A stretch of DNA of 64,000 bases from Candidula unifasciata (lineage: Eukaryota > Mollusca > Gastropoda > Stylommatophora > Geomitridae), in contig CAJHNH020008446.1 in the NCBI GenBank assembly GCA_905116865.2, forward strand, positions 124,001 to 188,000, given 5' to 3'. Both the position numbers and the translations under genes were made by a program. Shown one piece after another: positions 13,626 to 27,298 of the stretch. The notes under the pieces are model-generated. The model made no database searches and was not told where the DNA came from. It saw nothing but the letters and a program-made list of their open reading frames with translations. Positions within the stretch are counted from its first letter, which is position 1. Each line of letters starts with the position of its first letter.

Positions 13626-13850
13626 GGAAAGATGCTCTCTGACTTTGAAGGAAACCCCCAATCAGTTGACTCTTACAACATGCTTGCTGGGTAGGCAGTG
13701 GGTCTATTCTTGATTACCCTATAATAGGGCCCCAGAACCCACACGGGAAAGATGCTCTCTGACTTTGAAGGAAACCCCCAATCAGTTGACTGTTACAACA
13801 TGCTTGCTGGGTAGGCAGTAGGTTTGTTCAATGGGCCCCGGAACCCACAG
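13569..13850. repeat. 120-bp tandem repeat, about 2.4 copies, within family D end
   Basis: GGGTAGGCAGTGGGTCTATT recurs at 13,569 and 13,689 and, diverged, at 13,809, a period of exactly 120 bp. The unit is the end of a family D element, locally amplified. Confidence 0.9.
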
Positions 13851-13931
13851 AGGGATCTGTAGAGTCTTATATCTACTGTAGTTTCCCCAGCCATAAAGTT
13901 GCCGTGTCTGATCTGTGTTTCATCATTTCAG

Positions 13932-13986
13932 TGATGGCCTACATTGTGTAGAGAAGCAGCTGATCTCTCAAGACTAGTCTCCAAGA
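13932..13986 (+). promoter_or_regulatory. Putative 5' UTR part of exon 1, after a TTTCAG acceptor-like site
   Basis: CATCATTTCAG at 13,921-13,931 looks like a splice acceptor, so a non-coding first exon may lie upstream. The 55 nt up to the ATG contain an in-frame TAG at -12. This stretch is a single diverged copy of the 70-bp minisatellite unit upstream. Confidence 0.45.
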
Positions 13987-14300
13987 ATGGATGTCAGTAA
14001 CGGATCAACCAGTTACAGTTTGAACAATGACAGAAAGCATTTAGTTATGCCACAGAAGCAAATTCCAGCTATCTACCCTCCCTGTGTTGTTCAGAGCATA
14101 TATGATGTCGTCATCCAGGACACGAACAGTGTTTCTTCCAGTCATCCTATGGGAGATGCTATAGCTGAGAAAGATGTTGTGGCAGGTGACGCAGGAGGTG
14201 AAAAGAACAGCACAAAGACTGTACACACTAAAGGATTGTCTAGCTGTTTGTCAAGAGTTAGTTCTGGTATAGCTTATGTTTTGGAGACTGCATTTTTCAA
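13987..14300 (+). CDS. Exon 1 of the Patched-domain gene
   Basis: It encodes residues 1-104 plus two bases. It starts MDVSNGSTSY and ends ETAFFK just before TM1, followed by donor GTGAGT. The N-terminus is hydrophilic and Ser/Asn-rich, consistent with a cytoplasmic tail. No family similarity is visible in this part; the assignment rests on the frame joining exon 2 perfectly. Confidence 0.85.
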
Positions 14301-17300
14301 GTGAGTTTAAATGCTGTAATTGTTGAGTGTCTTACTATATCCTTTGCTAGTGATTATTATCATCACAGCATTCTGGACAGACCCATCGCTGCTCCGATCA
14401 CCCCCCTCATAAGCTCTACAAGCATAAAATGACTGATGACACCTGTTCTGTATTGATTAATTAATCATCTTGTTTCCTTGATGAAATATTCATTTCTGCA
14501 ATATGCCGTCTTCTAGGAGATGATGTGTCTAATGGGTGATCTTAGCACACATTCTTAGGATGACATAACTGGGACAAGCCGACACTTCAAACTACAATAC
14601 AGTTTATTGACATCTTATCACTTACATAGATTGTCCCGTCCATGTCCTAATTCACAGCTTACATGCACCACATTGTTCAGATGCCAACACGCTGACTTCT
14701 CACACATTCATCGACCAGAGTTCGGCGCCTTCAGTTCCATATCGCCGCATAGATGGATCTGGTCATTGCATCAAGCTTCATACCACTTGGCTTGGCTGGA
14801 CTTGGCTTTGATGGATGTTGTTGTCGGTCTTCCTCTCGCAACAATCAGTTTCATGTTTTCATTCTCACAAACACTGACGGTCAACACATACTAACTTGAC
14901 CAGACTGGGGTCTGACCTATACCCAGTGTTCGTTTCACGTGGCAACACGTGGTTGTTCTTGGGTTCCACGTGGCGACCTGTGGTCGTTCTCATTGGGCTC
15001 AACGTGATAACTCGTGGTCATACCCTATCTTGAAAACCTCGGTTAATCTGAGTATCTGGCTTCTCTCATGATTATTGTTAGCGTGGGGCTTTCCCCCCAA
15101 CCTCCCTAATCAGGGTGAAAATATCCCCCATTACAATTTCTTGCTGCTCCAGGATGTATTCCCGTGTTGATAAGCCTAAACACAGATATGGATTCATGTC
15201 CTTTGCCATATTTCTCTTCGCTGTAAAGGCTGCTCGTGGTTATGATAAGATCACTTCAGTCCAGTACTAGACCAGCTGCTGTAGCAACCGCAGTGTCTGC
15301 AAGATAATTTACACGCTTGTTGCAGGACCCAGCACAGAGAAGAAAATTAGGCCAGCAATTCATAAAGTGCTTAGTAATACAGTCTATTTTTTTGTGTGCC
15401 TGAGGAACCCTTGCTGGATTTTCTTAAGTAGGTCACGCTTACCAGTGATGGCAGTAACAAAAGCAGTGACCCGGTTAAAGATGCAGATTTTTTCCCCTTG
15501 CGTGCTTTCTAGGTTGCTCCATGAGCATACTTCACCTTCTCTCCCCGAGAAAGCCATTTTTCTGGCTTTTATGGGTTTTGGTTAACTTGGTGTCTTTAGA
15601 AATTTCCCAGCTTGCCTGTATGATAGCTTTGGTGCTTGTTGCAACTGCATAGTGACATGGTGGGTATGATTATATATACCTCAATTTTTAATTTTTAAAA
15701 ATTTGTTTAAAGATATTACTTGGGGTGAAAAAATTGTGGATTCACAGTGATACCATATTACTTTACATTGCTCTATGTGGCAAATTGACTACAACCACAT
15801 TTAAATGCTCAAAAGGTTAATCAGTGAAGTTCTTTCTCAGTTTATCTCCCTTACCCCATGTGTCTTCTCTCTTCCTTCTCTTTCTTCTTCTCTTCCCCTT
15901 CTCCATCTCTTCTGTCCTCCTTCCCTTACCTCCTGTACCTTTCCTTCCTATTCCTTCCTTCATTCTGTCATCTTCTCTCCAATTTTTTCCCTCCTTTCTT
16001 TCTCTTCCTCCTCTCCTTGTCTTCCTCCATCAGTCTCTCTTTATGTTTACCTCTGATTCACCAGCTCCTTCCATCTATTTATGTACAGCGAAACTTCAGG
16101 ACATGAATTTGATACATTCCATACGGCTGAGCTCATAAATTGAATACCTCAAATCCTGATAACATTTTTCCCCATTAAAATGAATGTAGTTATTAACTTT
16201 AACTTGTTCCGGCCCTCTAAAACTCAACCTGTTAGTCTCAAAATGACATTTTTCATTTCGTTAACAGCTTTCTTGTTTTTGCCAGCAGTGGAAAACAGGG
16301 GTTACTTCCGACCCTGATTCTGCTGTCCATCATCATCAAGTCCCTTGTCGACTTGCTTAAGCCCTCCTTCGGAAATATTAACGTGACCTAAACAATTTTA
16401 AAGTTATCAACGTGCTTTGGGGTAACACCAACTTTTCTCATTCCTGCAGTTCGCATCCTGGATTTCCGCTTATATTCCTAAGGCAAAAAACATATTTATG
16501 AGCTCTACCTCATGTCCTGAAAGACTCACATCCAGGAACACTCATGTCCTGAAAGACTCGTATCCAGGAACACTCATGTCTTGAATGACTCGTATCCAGG
16601 AACACTCATGTCCTGAAAGACTCGTGTCCAGGAACACTCATGTCCTGAAAGACTCGTGTCCAGGAACATTCATGTCCTGACAGACTCGTATCCAGGAACA
16701 CTCATATCCTAAAAGACTTGTATCCAGGAACACTCATATCCTGAAAGACTCGTGTCCAGGAACACTCATGTCCTGAAAGACTCGTATCCAGGTATACTGA
16801 TATCCTGAGGCTGCATTGTATTTTACCATCCCTTTTTTTTTCTGCTTTTCTAATCCCTCTCTTTCTCCCCTAGTCTTTCTACTGTTTCTCTTCTTCTTAT
16901 TTTTCTAACATATTTTTTCTGCGTCTTTCTACTCTTTCTCAGGCTCTGAATGCCTTTCTGCTCTCTCTCCCTTTACTCTCACTCTTCCCTGTCTTTCTGG
17001 TCTCTGTCTCTGTCTTTCTGCGTCCTCTTCCCCTCTTTCTGCGCTGTCTCCCTCGTCTTTCTACTGCCTTTGTCTTTCTGCTGTCTCTATCTCTCTGCAT
17101 GTCTTTCTGCTCTCTCTTTCCTTGTCCTTCAATCTCTTTCTGCATCTTTCTATTGTATCTCTCTGTATGTCTTTCTGCTCTCTCTTTCCTTGTCCTTCAA
17201 TCTCTTTCTGCATCTTTCTATTGTATCTCTCTGTATGTCTTTCTGCTCTCTCTTTCCTTGTCCTTCAATCTCTTTCTGCATCTTTCTATTGTATCTCTCT

Positions 17301-18157
17301 GCATGTCTTTCTGCTCTCTCTTTCCTTGTCCTTCAATCTCTTTCTGCATCTTTCTATTGTATCTCTCTGCATGTCTTTCTGCTGCTCTCTCTTTCCTTGT
17401 CCTTCAATCTCTTTCTGCATCTTTCTATTGTATCTCTCTGCATGTCTTTCTGCTCTCTCTTTCCTTGTCCTTCAATCTCTTTCTGCATCTTTCTATTGTA
17501 TCTCTCTGCATGTCTTTCTGCTCTCTCTTTCCTTGTCCTTCAATCTCTTTCTACATCTTTCTATTGTATCTCTCTGCATGTCTTTCTGCTCTCTCTTTCT
17601 TTGTCCTTCAATCTCTTTCTGCATCTTTCTATTGTATCTCTCTGTATGTCTTTCTGCTCTCTCTTTCCTTGTCCTTCAATCTCTTTCTGCATCTTTCTAT
17701 TGTATCTCTCTGTATGTCTTTCTGCTCTCTCTTTCCTTGTCCTTCAATCTCTTTCTGCATCTTTCTATTGTATCTCTCTGTATGTCTTTCTGCTCTCTCT
17801 TTCCTTGCCTTCAATCTCTTTCTGCATCTTTCTATTGTATCTCTCTGCATGTCTTTCTGCTCTCTCTTTCCTTGTCCTTCAATCTCTTTCTGCACCTTTC
17901 TATTGTCTATTGTATCTCTCTGCTCTCTCTCTTTCCTTGTCCTTCAATCTCTTTCTGCATCTTTCTATTGTATCTCTCTGTATGTCTTTCTGCTCTCTCT
18001 TTCCTTGTCCTTCAATCTCTTTCTGCATCTTTCTATTGTATCTCTCTGTATGTCTTTCTGCTCTCTCATTCCTTGTCCTTCAATATCTTTCTGCATCTTT
18101 CTATTGTCTTTCTATTCTTGTGCTCTCTGCATGTATTTATGTCCCTGTCTTTCTACT

Positions 18158-18194
<37 letters not shown>

Positions 18195-21100
18195 AATGTG
18201 GATGCCTTTCTGTTTTCTCTCTCACCCCAGCCTGTTGTACTCTCATTTCCTGTCTTTTTCTCTATCTCTCTGCAGGTCTTTTTACTCTACCCCTATATTT
18301 CTGCTATCCACCCTTTTTCTACCCCCGTCTACTTTTCCTTTATTTTGCTACTTTCTGTCTGTCTCTCCTTGTTTTTCTACTTTGTGTGCGTCTCTGTCTG
18401 TGTCTCTCTACATATCTTTCTAATCCCGCTGTCTCTCAGTCTTCACAAAAACATCCCCAAACACTTTAATGTGATCCCCGTGTTATCACAATTCTGAGAT
18501 TTCTAGTTGCTGACTTTGTCACAGCTCTTCAGATAAGAAGGAGCACTTTTGACTCTCTCAGTAGCTTTACTTGAAGTATGTGGCAGTAATCTCCTTTAGC
18601 AGTACCCTAGGCTGTCAACAAAATGAGAAATATGAGGATATTAATAAGAATCCGTTGATTGAAAAAAAGAACCAGCATCACAACACCTGAGTTGTTCCAT
18701 AAGGGCTCTGTTCCCATAAGTGCTCTGTTCCCATCTTCAGCAGCCATCACAAGGTTCCAATTCAGATGGTACCAGTTTGAAAAGAGGAAACAATAACAAC
18801 AGTGCCAGCGGCAAGAAGAAATAAGAAGAAACATCACAGAAACTATGACAGCCTGGCTGGAAGATGTCATTTAAAGAATCCAACAGGATTTGAACTCACG
18901 AACATCAGGCTGGCAGGCAAGCCTGCTACCACTGCTTAATCTCAGTTCCAGTTTTGTGTTGTGCTTATATGTATTAACTCTTTGAATACTAAACAGATTT
19001 TACTTTGACCCAATTATTGCTTTAAGCATTCAGTATTTGTGTCAATGGAGTTAAAATGATAGCACTAAGGGATAGGAACAGTTAAAATAAGAACTGGGGT
19101 GAAGTGTAACAAGGGTTTCATAAACCTAAATCATGGAATGGTGGCATCAAGAGCAGCCTCAAAGAAATAAAGGTCAACTTATGCAACACAAGATTCATCC
19201 TCTCCCCCAACACCTCGATGAGGGGTAACTGGAATAAGAAGCAGAAGAAAATATAAGAAGAAGAAGAAGAAGACGAAGAAGAAATGTTGGTTGAAACTAA
19301 TAAACTCATTGTGGGTTACCTGGTAGTCACTGAATTAATGTTTTCTCCCTTCAGAGTTGGCCTGTTTGTGGGAGAGTTTCCCATTGTCACCATCCTCACT
19401 ATGGTAATAATGTGTGGGCTGTGTGGGCTCGGCATGAAAACTTTTCATGAGACGGAGGAGCAGGAAAAACTGTGGGTACCTCAGACATCTCGACTGATCC
19501 CTGAGAAGGCTTGGGTTGACAAGACATTCCCACAGGAGACTCGTTTTGTTTCATTTCTTGCTGCCCAGCCAGAGGGCAATATTTTAAGTCCGGATTCTCT
19601 CAATGCTGTAAGTGCTGTGCATTTTTGTCTGTGAATTACAGATAGTTAGAAGATTTTGAGGTTGGCCTCTACTACAGTATAAAGATAAGTGCAAGCAGGG
19701 TATGAATGATACAGGTATTGAGGTGGATTCATGGCAACAAAATGCTTTAGACCCTGTTGCTTCTTCTTCTTCTTAAAGTCCATGCCGTGTGGCGTTGGTA
19801 GTCATGTCTATCCACAACCTTCTGTCTCGGGTACTTCAGGTCAACTTTGATGCAGTGATCCTCCATGCCATGATTTCACACTGTCCAGCAACTTTTCATC
19901 TGGTCTCCCTCTGCCTCTCTTCCCCTTCAACTTTCCTATTCTTATTATATACTCAAGTTTTCTCCTTCTCATGATATGACTAAAGAATGTTCTCTCTTTG
20001 TGAGTCAGTTTCTTTCAAGACATCTTCATTATTATTTTTATCTGTCCAGGGTATTTTCATCATTCATTGCATGGAGGGAGAAATCAGGAAAAAAATGGAA
20101 TTAAGGGAGAATTGATTGTACAATGGTTGAGAGCTAAGCGTCTTAGAAGCACACTACTATATTTTGTAAAAAAATCTAGTCATTTTGTGAATCAAACCAG
20201 GTTTGCTCAAGTTAGAGGCAGACACTACTGTACCCTATAATGCATTGGACACTGAGCCCTTTATATCTTTAAACTCAGTTGTGCTTTCTGACTGTCTGCT
20301 GTTTTATATTTAGTCTCTTTATATTTCTGTATGGTCTTGAGGTATGGTGTCTGCCTCGAGTGCTGGAGGTCCTAGGTTCAAGCCCCGGTGAAGGCTGGGA
20401 TTTTATTACGTGAACTTCTAGTAATCTCCCATGGTCTCTGAGTAGTAAGATCAGTTGCCCATGTGTATGGTTGTGTACGTAAAAAATCCCTTGGCAGTTG
20501 GAAATTGAAAAGAGTAGCCTAATGGATCTGCCCGGACAAAATTTGGAGTTCAAATCTACCCAAAGTATTTCATCATCCTCGCCTGTGCTATGGAGTTCGT
20601 GCACTGGACTTAGATTCTTCAGACTCAGGCTTGAGACAGAAGTAGAACGGAGCATTTATGGGTTACTACCCTTGTGCCATGATGTTTATCTGTCATCTAA
20701 ACCTAAACCTATATTTCTCTTATTTTTAATGTGTGTTCACCAGCCCTAAACTCCAGCAGAAAGTCCTGGTTTGTTTTTTTAATCCACTTCTAGACTGTGG
20801 TCTTGTTCCCAGATTTGTTTGTTACTTGGCACATCCTTTTTTACAGATCTGACTTATTTGTGTGCAGACTGTTTTTTGTTGTTGTTTTTTTGCCTTACAG
20901 GCCGAGGTGCTCAATCTCTGTTGATCCTGTCTACATTGCCAGGCTCCCGACTAGGAACTGTCTGTAGGATGATGGCATAGAGGTATAGTGAGGTCTTGTT
21001 AAACCCTGGCCCTGGTCCAGCACCGTGTGTGGTTTAGCCCCCTTCTGCTTCCCTCTTGGTGTTATTTTCCCACTTGTATTATTGTCTACCTCTTGCTTCC

Positions 21101-21863
21101 TTACCTTCAACTTTTCCCCTTGGTATTGTTTTTATAAAAGTTTTGACTGATTTCAGCTGATGGACTATTATATGGAGTCAGTCAACATACGTGTCAACGG
21201 CAGAAGTTTCATGGACATGTGTGTCAGGTAAATGATGAATGTTGAATGTTAATAAAAACATTACAGCATTTGGGACACTGTCTTAAGCACTCCATCCCCA
21301 TCTTCAGCAGCAAGCACAGTGTTTCAATTCCAATGGCAGCAGTAATAGTCTGATTAAAGAGGTATGGCTGGGGACAGTGACTACAACGATTGTTTGTTTG
21401 TTTGTTTGTTTGTTTGTTTGTTTATACAACGAATCAACATCATGGCACAAGGGTGGTAACCCACAAGTGCTCCGTTCTTCTTCTAACTCTAGCATGAGTC
21501 CCAATAATCTCAGCTCTTTGCATGAACTCCACAGCACCGGCGAGGATCCTGAAATACTTTGGGTAGATTTTAAACTCCAAATTTTGCCCTGGCAGCTCCG
21601 TTAGGCTACTCTTTTTAATTTCTAACTGCCGAGGGATTTTTTAATACGTGCACAACAGTACACACGGATGTTTGATCTTAATACCCAGAGACTAGAGACC
21701 AGGGGAAATTACTAGAAGTCCACGTGAAAAACTCCCAGCCTTCACCAGGGATTGAACCTGGGACCTCCAGCACTTGATTCGGACACTATGCCTCTAAACC
21801 ACTCAGCTCCCTGGACAGTCACTACAGTTTGTTTCTATATCACAAAATTTAGTAAGCAAAATA

Positions 21864-21908
<45 letters not shown>

Positions 21909-21909
21909 G

Positions 21910-21976
<67 letters not shown>

Positions 21977-22116
21977 AGTGAGTTAGTTAGTTAGTGAGTG
22001 AGTTAGTTAGTGAGTGAGTGAGTGAGTTAGTTAGTTAGTGAGTGAGTGAGTGAGTTAGTTAGTTAGTTAGTTAGTGAGTGAGTTAGTTAGTTAGTTAGTG
22101 AGTGAGTGAGTGAGTG

Positions 22117-22150
<34 letters not shown>

Positions 22151-22183
22151 CTAGCTAGCTAGCTAGCTAGTTAGTTAGTTAGC

Positions 22184-22215
<32 letters not shown>

Positions 22216-25200
22216 CAGCTAGTTAGTTAGTTAGTTAGTGAGTTAGTTAGTGAGTGAGTTAGTTAGTGAGTGAGTTAGTTAGTTAGTTAGTTAGTTGGGT
22301 TATCTTCATTGCACTCCGGACATGTCCATATGTGCTCAGATCCTCCTCTCAGTATGAACCCCAACGTCCGATGGCTAATAGTACCAGTTCTATGTTGATT
22401 CACAAGTCTTCTGGCGTGTCTGGTGTGCATCTCGTTTTTTGCTGTGCCGATCTTAATTCCCAAGTCTGCCATCAAAATATAAAGCAAAATATAAATGACG
22501 GCAGCCAGAGAGTAGTATGTCATGATCTTAAAACCCAGGCCGCACAAACTCGGGTGGATCAGTCATAGTTATGATGGTTTTGACATGTATGCAGAATAAT
22601 AGAGAATCCGCCACCACCTCAGGCATGGGAATGGCAGAAAGCTGGCATGGAACAAGAAGAAAACTGCTGGCAGAGAAATCTGGCTATCTTTCTGGCACAC
22701 CTCTACACACCAGGGTTGAACAGGGTCGACTTAGAAAAATGAAGTAAAAATAAAATTCCCTTTTTCATGTCAGTGTCACATCAGATATATGATTCTGGAC
22801 ATGTTTTTATAGGTCAGTTGGCACTCAGTGGCTGATGGGGTCAGTATCACACTGGCTGCCTTTACTCTCCCTGGATTTTCCTGGTACCCATTTAAACTAG
22901 GTTGACTTACGAGCCGAGATCACATTTTGTTAAAATCTGTCCAGTGCAGGTTCAACCTCAAGAACTTCGGGTCAGTAAACAAGTGTCTAGCCACTGTTCT
23001 CCTATGACTGCCACAAAATATTAGACATCATAGAAATGAGAAAAAGACTTATATCAATAAGTATATATATAATTATATCTCCCCCCCCCCCCCCCCCCCC
23101 CAAACCTTTTCAGTAAAGATTGCAGCAACTGAGATATTACTAATAGTAAATGAATGACTTATTAAAAAAAAAAACATGCACACACGCATGGATGTGATCA
23201 CACATCTCCCTCCCCAATGCAAATTACAAAAATTTAGACATAAGTAAAAGTAAGTGTACAACTCATATCCATATTTGAACCCCCCTTTTCCCCCTTTTTC
23301 ATGCAGACTAAAAAATGTAGACATAAGTAAAAGTAAGCAAAAGACATATCAGTGTTTAAATATACACACGGAGAAAAAGTTGTGTGATAGATATGTGAAT
23401 GTTATATTTCAGAGTTGGTCCATTCTGTTATGTGTCGTGTCTGCTAGAGCTGTGGCAGTACAATGAAACCATCATTCGTTCTCTGACAGCCTTGGACATA
23501 ATAACGATGGTTAATAGAACTGTTGTCAGGTAGGTATGTGTTGTTGTTTACTGGATCTTTCACTTGTGTGTCTGCGCTGTTTGAAATGATTGCTTACATG
23601 ATTTCTTGTGTCTTCTTTGTTTAGTTGTTATTTATATATTTTCTTGTTTCCTTGTTTAAAATTGTTAATTGTCTGTGGTTTTTAAAAAAATCTTCCTTTC
23701 TTTCAGTTGTTTGTGTTTTTCATCTTCTTTGTTATCAATTATTGTTCACATATGTTGCCTGCTTTCCTTATGTAAAGTTGTTGATTTATAATTTTGTTTT
23801 GTTTCATAATTGTTTACAATTAATAATTATACATGTTTCTTTCATCTGTTGGCGTCTGTGGCTTAGGCGTTGTGAACCCGCCGGGGTGCCAGGTTTGATC
23901 TCAGCTTCAGACAATTTGTTTTGCATTAGTTTTGACTTTGGTACCGAAAGCTGAGCATTCACTAAGCAGTGGCAAACTACCGAAAGTTAAATATCCCTTA
24001 AAAAAATCACAACAGCCAAAAAATGCTAGGTTGGGTTATGCAACGTCCTGTAAAGGCTATACAAATAACTAACTTCTTTTGTCTTCCTTGTTTCAAATTG
24101 TTTATTACACATTTCTTTTTTCTTCCTTCTTTAAAACTGTTGCTTATATGTGTGTCTGGTCTTGTTTATAATGCTTGTCTACCTGTATTTTTTGTGTCTT
24201 CCTAGTTAAAAATGGTTGATGTTTGCCTGTGTTTCTTGTGTCTTCCTAGTTAAAAATAGTTGATGTTTGCCTGTGTTTCTTGTGTCTTCCTAGTTAAAAA
24301 TGGTTGATGTTTGCCTGTGTTTCTTGTGTCTTCCTAGTTAAAAATGGTTGATGTTTGCCTGTGTTTCTTGTATCTTCCTAGTTAAAAATAGTTGATGTCT
24401 ACCTGTATTTTTTGTGTCTTCCTAGTTAAAAATGGTTGATGTTTGTCTGTGTTTCTTGTGTCTTCCTAGTTAAAAATGGTTGATGTTTGCCTGTGTTTCT
24501 ATTGTCTTGCTAGTTAAAAATGGTTGATGTTTGCCTGTGTTTCTTGTGTCTTCCTAGTTAAAAATGGTTGATGTTTGCCTGTGTTTCTATTGTCTTCCTA
24601 GTTAAAAATGGTTGATGTTTGCCTGTGTTTCTTGTGTCTTCCTAGTTAAAAATGGTTGATGTTTGCCTGTGTTTCTATTGTCTTCCTAGTTAAAAATGGT
24701 TGATGTTTGCTTGTGTTTCTTGTGTCTTCTTAGTTAAAAATGGTTGATGTTTGCTTGTGTTTCTTGAGTCTTCCTAGTTAAAAATGGTTGATGTTTGCCT
24801 GTGTTTCTTGTGTCTTCCTAGTTAAAAATGGTTGATGTTTGCCTGTGTTTCTTGTGTCTTCCTAGTTAAAAATGGTTGATGTTTGCCTGTGTTTCTTGTG
24901 TCTTCCTAGTTAAAAATGGTTGATGTTTGCCTGTGTTTCTTGTGTCTTCCTAGTTAAAAATGGTTGATGTTTGCCTGTGTTTCTATTGTCTTCCTAGTTA
25001 AAAATGGTTGATGTTTGCCTGTGTTTCTTGTGTCTTCCTAGTTAAAAATGGTTGATGTTTGCCTGTGTTTCTTGTGTCTTCCTAGTTAAAAATGGTTGAT
25101 GTTTGCCTGTGTTTCTATTGTCTTCCTAGTTAAAAATGGTTGATGTTTGCCTGTGTTTCTTGTGTCTTCCTAGTTAAAAATGGTTGATGTTTGCCTGTGT

Positions 25201-27264
25201 TTCTTGTGTCTTCCTAGTTAAAAATGGTTGATGTTTGCCTGTGTTTCTTGTGTCTTCCTAGTTAAAAATGGTTGATGTTTGCCTGTGTTTCTATTGTCTT
25301 CCTAGTTAAAAATGGTTGATGTTTGCCTGTGTTTCTATTGTCTTCCTAGTTAAAAATGGTTGATGTTTGCCTGTGTTTCTTGTGTCTTCCTAGTTAAAAA
25401 TGGTTTATGTTTGCTTGTGTTTCTTGAGTCTTCCTAGTTAAAAATGGTTGATGTTTGCCTGTGTTTCTTGTGTCTTCCTAGTTAAAAATGGTTGATGTTT
25501 GCCTGTGTTTCTTGTGTCTTCCTAGTTAAAAATGGTTGATGTTTGCCTGTGTTTCCATTGTCTTCCTAGTTAAAAATGGTTGATGTTTGCCTGTGTTTCT
25601 ATTGTCTTCCTAGTTAAAAATGGTTGATGTTTGCCTGTGTTTCTTGTGTCTTCCTAGTTAAAAATGGTTGATGTTTGCTTGTGTTTCTTGAGTCTTCCTA
25701 GTTAAAAATGGTTGATGTTTGCCTGTGTTTCTTGTGTCTTCCTAGTTAAAAATGGTTGATGTTTACCTGTGTTTCTTGTGTCTTCCTAGTTAAAAATGGT
25801 TGATGTTTGCCTATGTTTCGTGTGTCTTCCTAGTTAAAAATGGTTGATGTTTGCCTGTGTTTCTATTGTCTTCCTAGTTAAAAATGGTTGATGTTTGTCT
25901 GTGTTTCTTGTGTCTTCCTAGTTAAAAATGGTTGATGTTTGTCTGTGTTTCTAAAGCTCAGTGTCTGGAGTTGATGTCCAAACACTTCTTGGTGGGGACC
26001 TCTTCTACAATGATCAGGGTATGTTGACTGCTGCAGCGGCTACTTACATCACTTGGGTATTGAAGAAAGAATCAGATGTGAGTGTTTATAGTTTGTGTGT
26101 GTATGCCAGAACGTACCTTCTTCAAATGTGTATTAACAAGGCTCGTTTTATGTCCTAAATTCTGGCTCTTTTTCTTGTTTTCCCCTCTCCTTCTATCTGT
26201 TTATTTAAACTCTAGTGCAAAAGAGTTGTGTAATCCTCTCCATCTTATCTTGTATCTCCAAGAGACCCACCAACTGTCACCACATTGTGTTTAAACTTGT
26301 TAATGACAGATTCGATTTTCTAGTTGTCTTTGGTAACAGGTAGTTCAGGTCTTACCCCAACCATCTTAGTAGCTTCTTATGACATACATGGTAGAATACT
26401 GTGGTTTTCTTCTTTACTTTTCTCATGGACCTCAATAACACAGTCTTATTGTTCTACTTTGTATCCCCCAATGAAATGTATACCCTCAGCCAACTCATGC
26501 CAAGTCGACCTATCTTTTGCTATCATATGAAAGTTACCTCCATGCCCCCCCCCCCCACCTCTAATTCTTTTTAAGCTCACAGTCCAGTTCCTTTCTCTAT
26601 GATTTTTGTTTGGGTTGTCCTGTTATTTCTAGGCCTATAAGGTTGTTTTTTTTTCAATGTAAAGACATTCTAGTTATATTGTTCTCAGGTTTTCTCCGTG
26701 TGTCCTATCCAGTGCCAGCATCTTTTATTCACCTCTTGATTCACTGGAAGTGGTTTTTTTTCTCTCTTAAAACTCCACATTTGTGATTCTATCATTCCGT
26801 TTAATTCCCTCTTTTCAGTGCTGGCACCAGTTAGTGAAGGTTTATAATTTATTTGTAATTGTTCTAGTTGTTAACTCAGTTTTGTCTCCGTACAGTAGTA
26901 TTGATTTGATATCACAATGTCATTTCATAAATTAAAAGTACAGATTTGATAACATAAAGTCATTTCATAAATTAAAAGTACAGATTTGATAACATAATGT
27001 CATTTCATAAATTAAAAGTACAGGTTTGATAACATAATGTTATTTCATTAATTAAAAGTACAATTTTGATGACACAGTGTCATTTCATAAATGCAACACT
27101 TGTTTCTTGATAAGTCTGCTTTTCAATATTCAGAATTCAGATGCAGCAGAGTTTGAGAGGGTTATGATTGTCAAAGCATTGGGAGGCCACAAGAATATCT
27201 CTGGCACTTACGTCTATGCTTCTCGCAGGTACCTACTCCACAGTGTCAAATTTTGCTTTTTTAT

Positions 27265-27298
<34 letters not shown>

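Noticed and set aside
16950..18497. Long plus-strand open frames (433-515 codons) rich in Ser, Leu, Phe, Cys
   Set aside because: All three frames are open over a pyrimidine-rich 68-bp repeat that is purine-poor and so lacks stops. No domain, no splice logic; it lies inside intron 1.
24180..25950. CRISPR-like regular array
   Set aside because: Units are contiguous 44-bp tandem copies with no unique spacers, in an animal intron.
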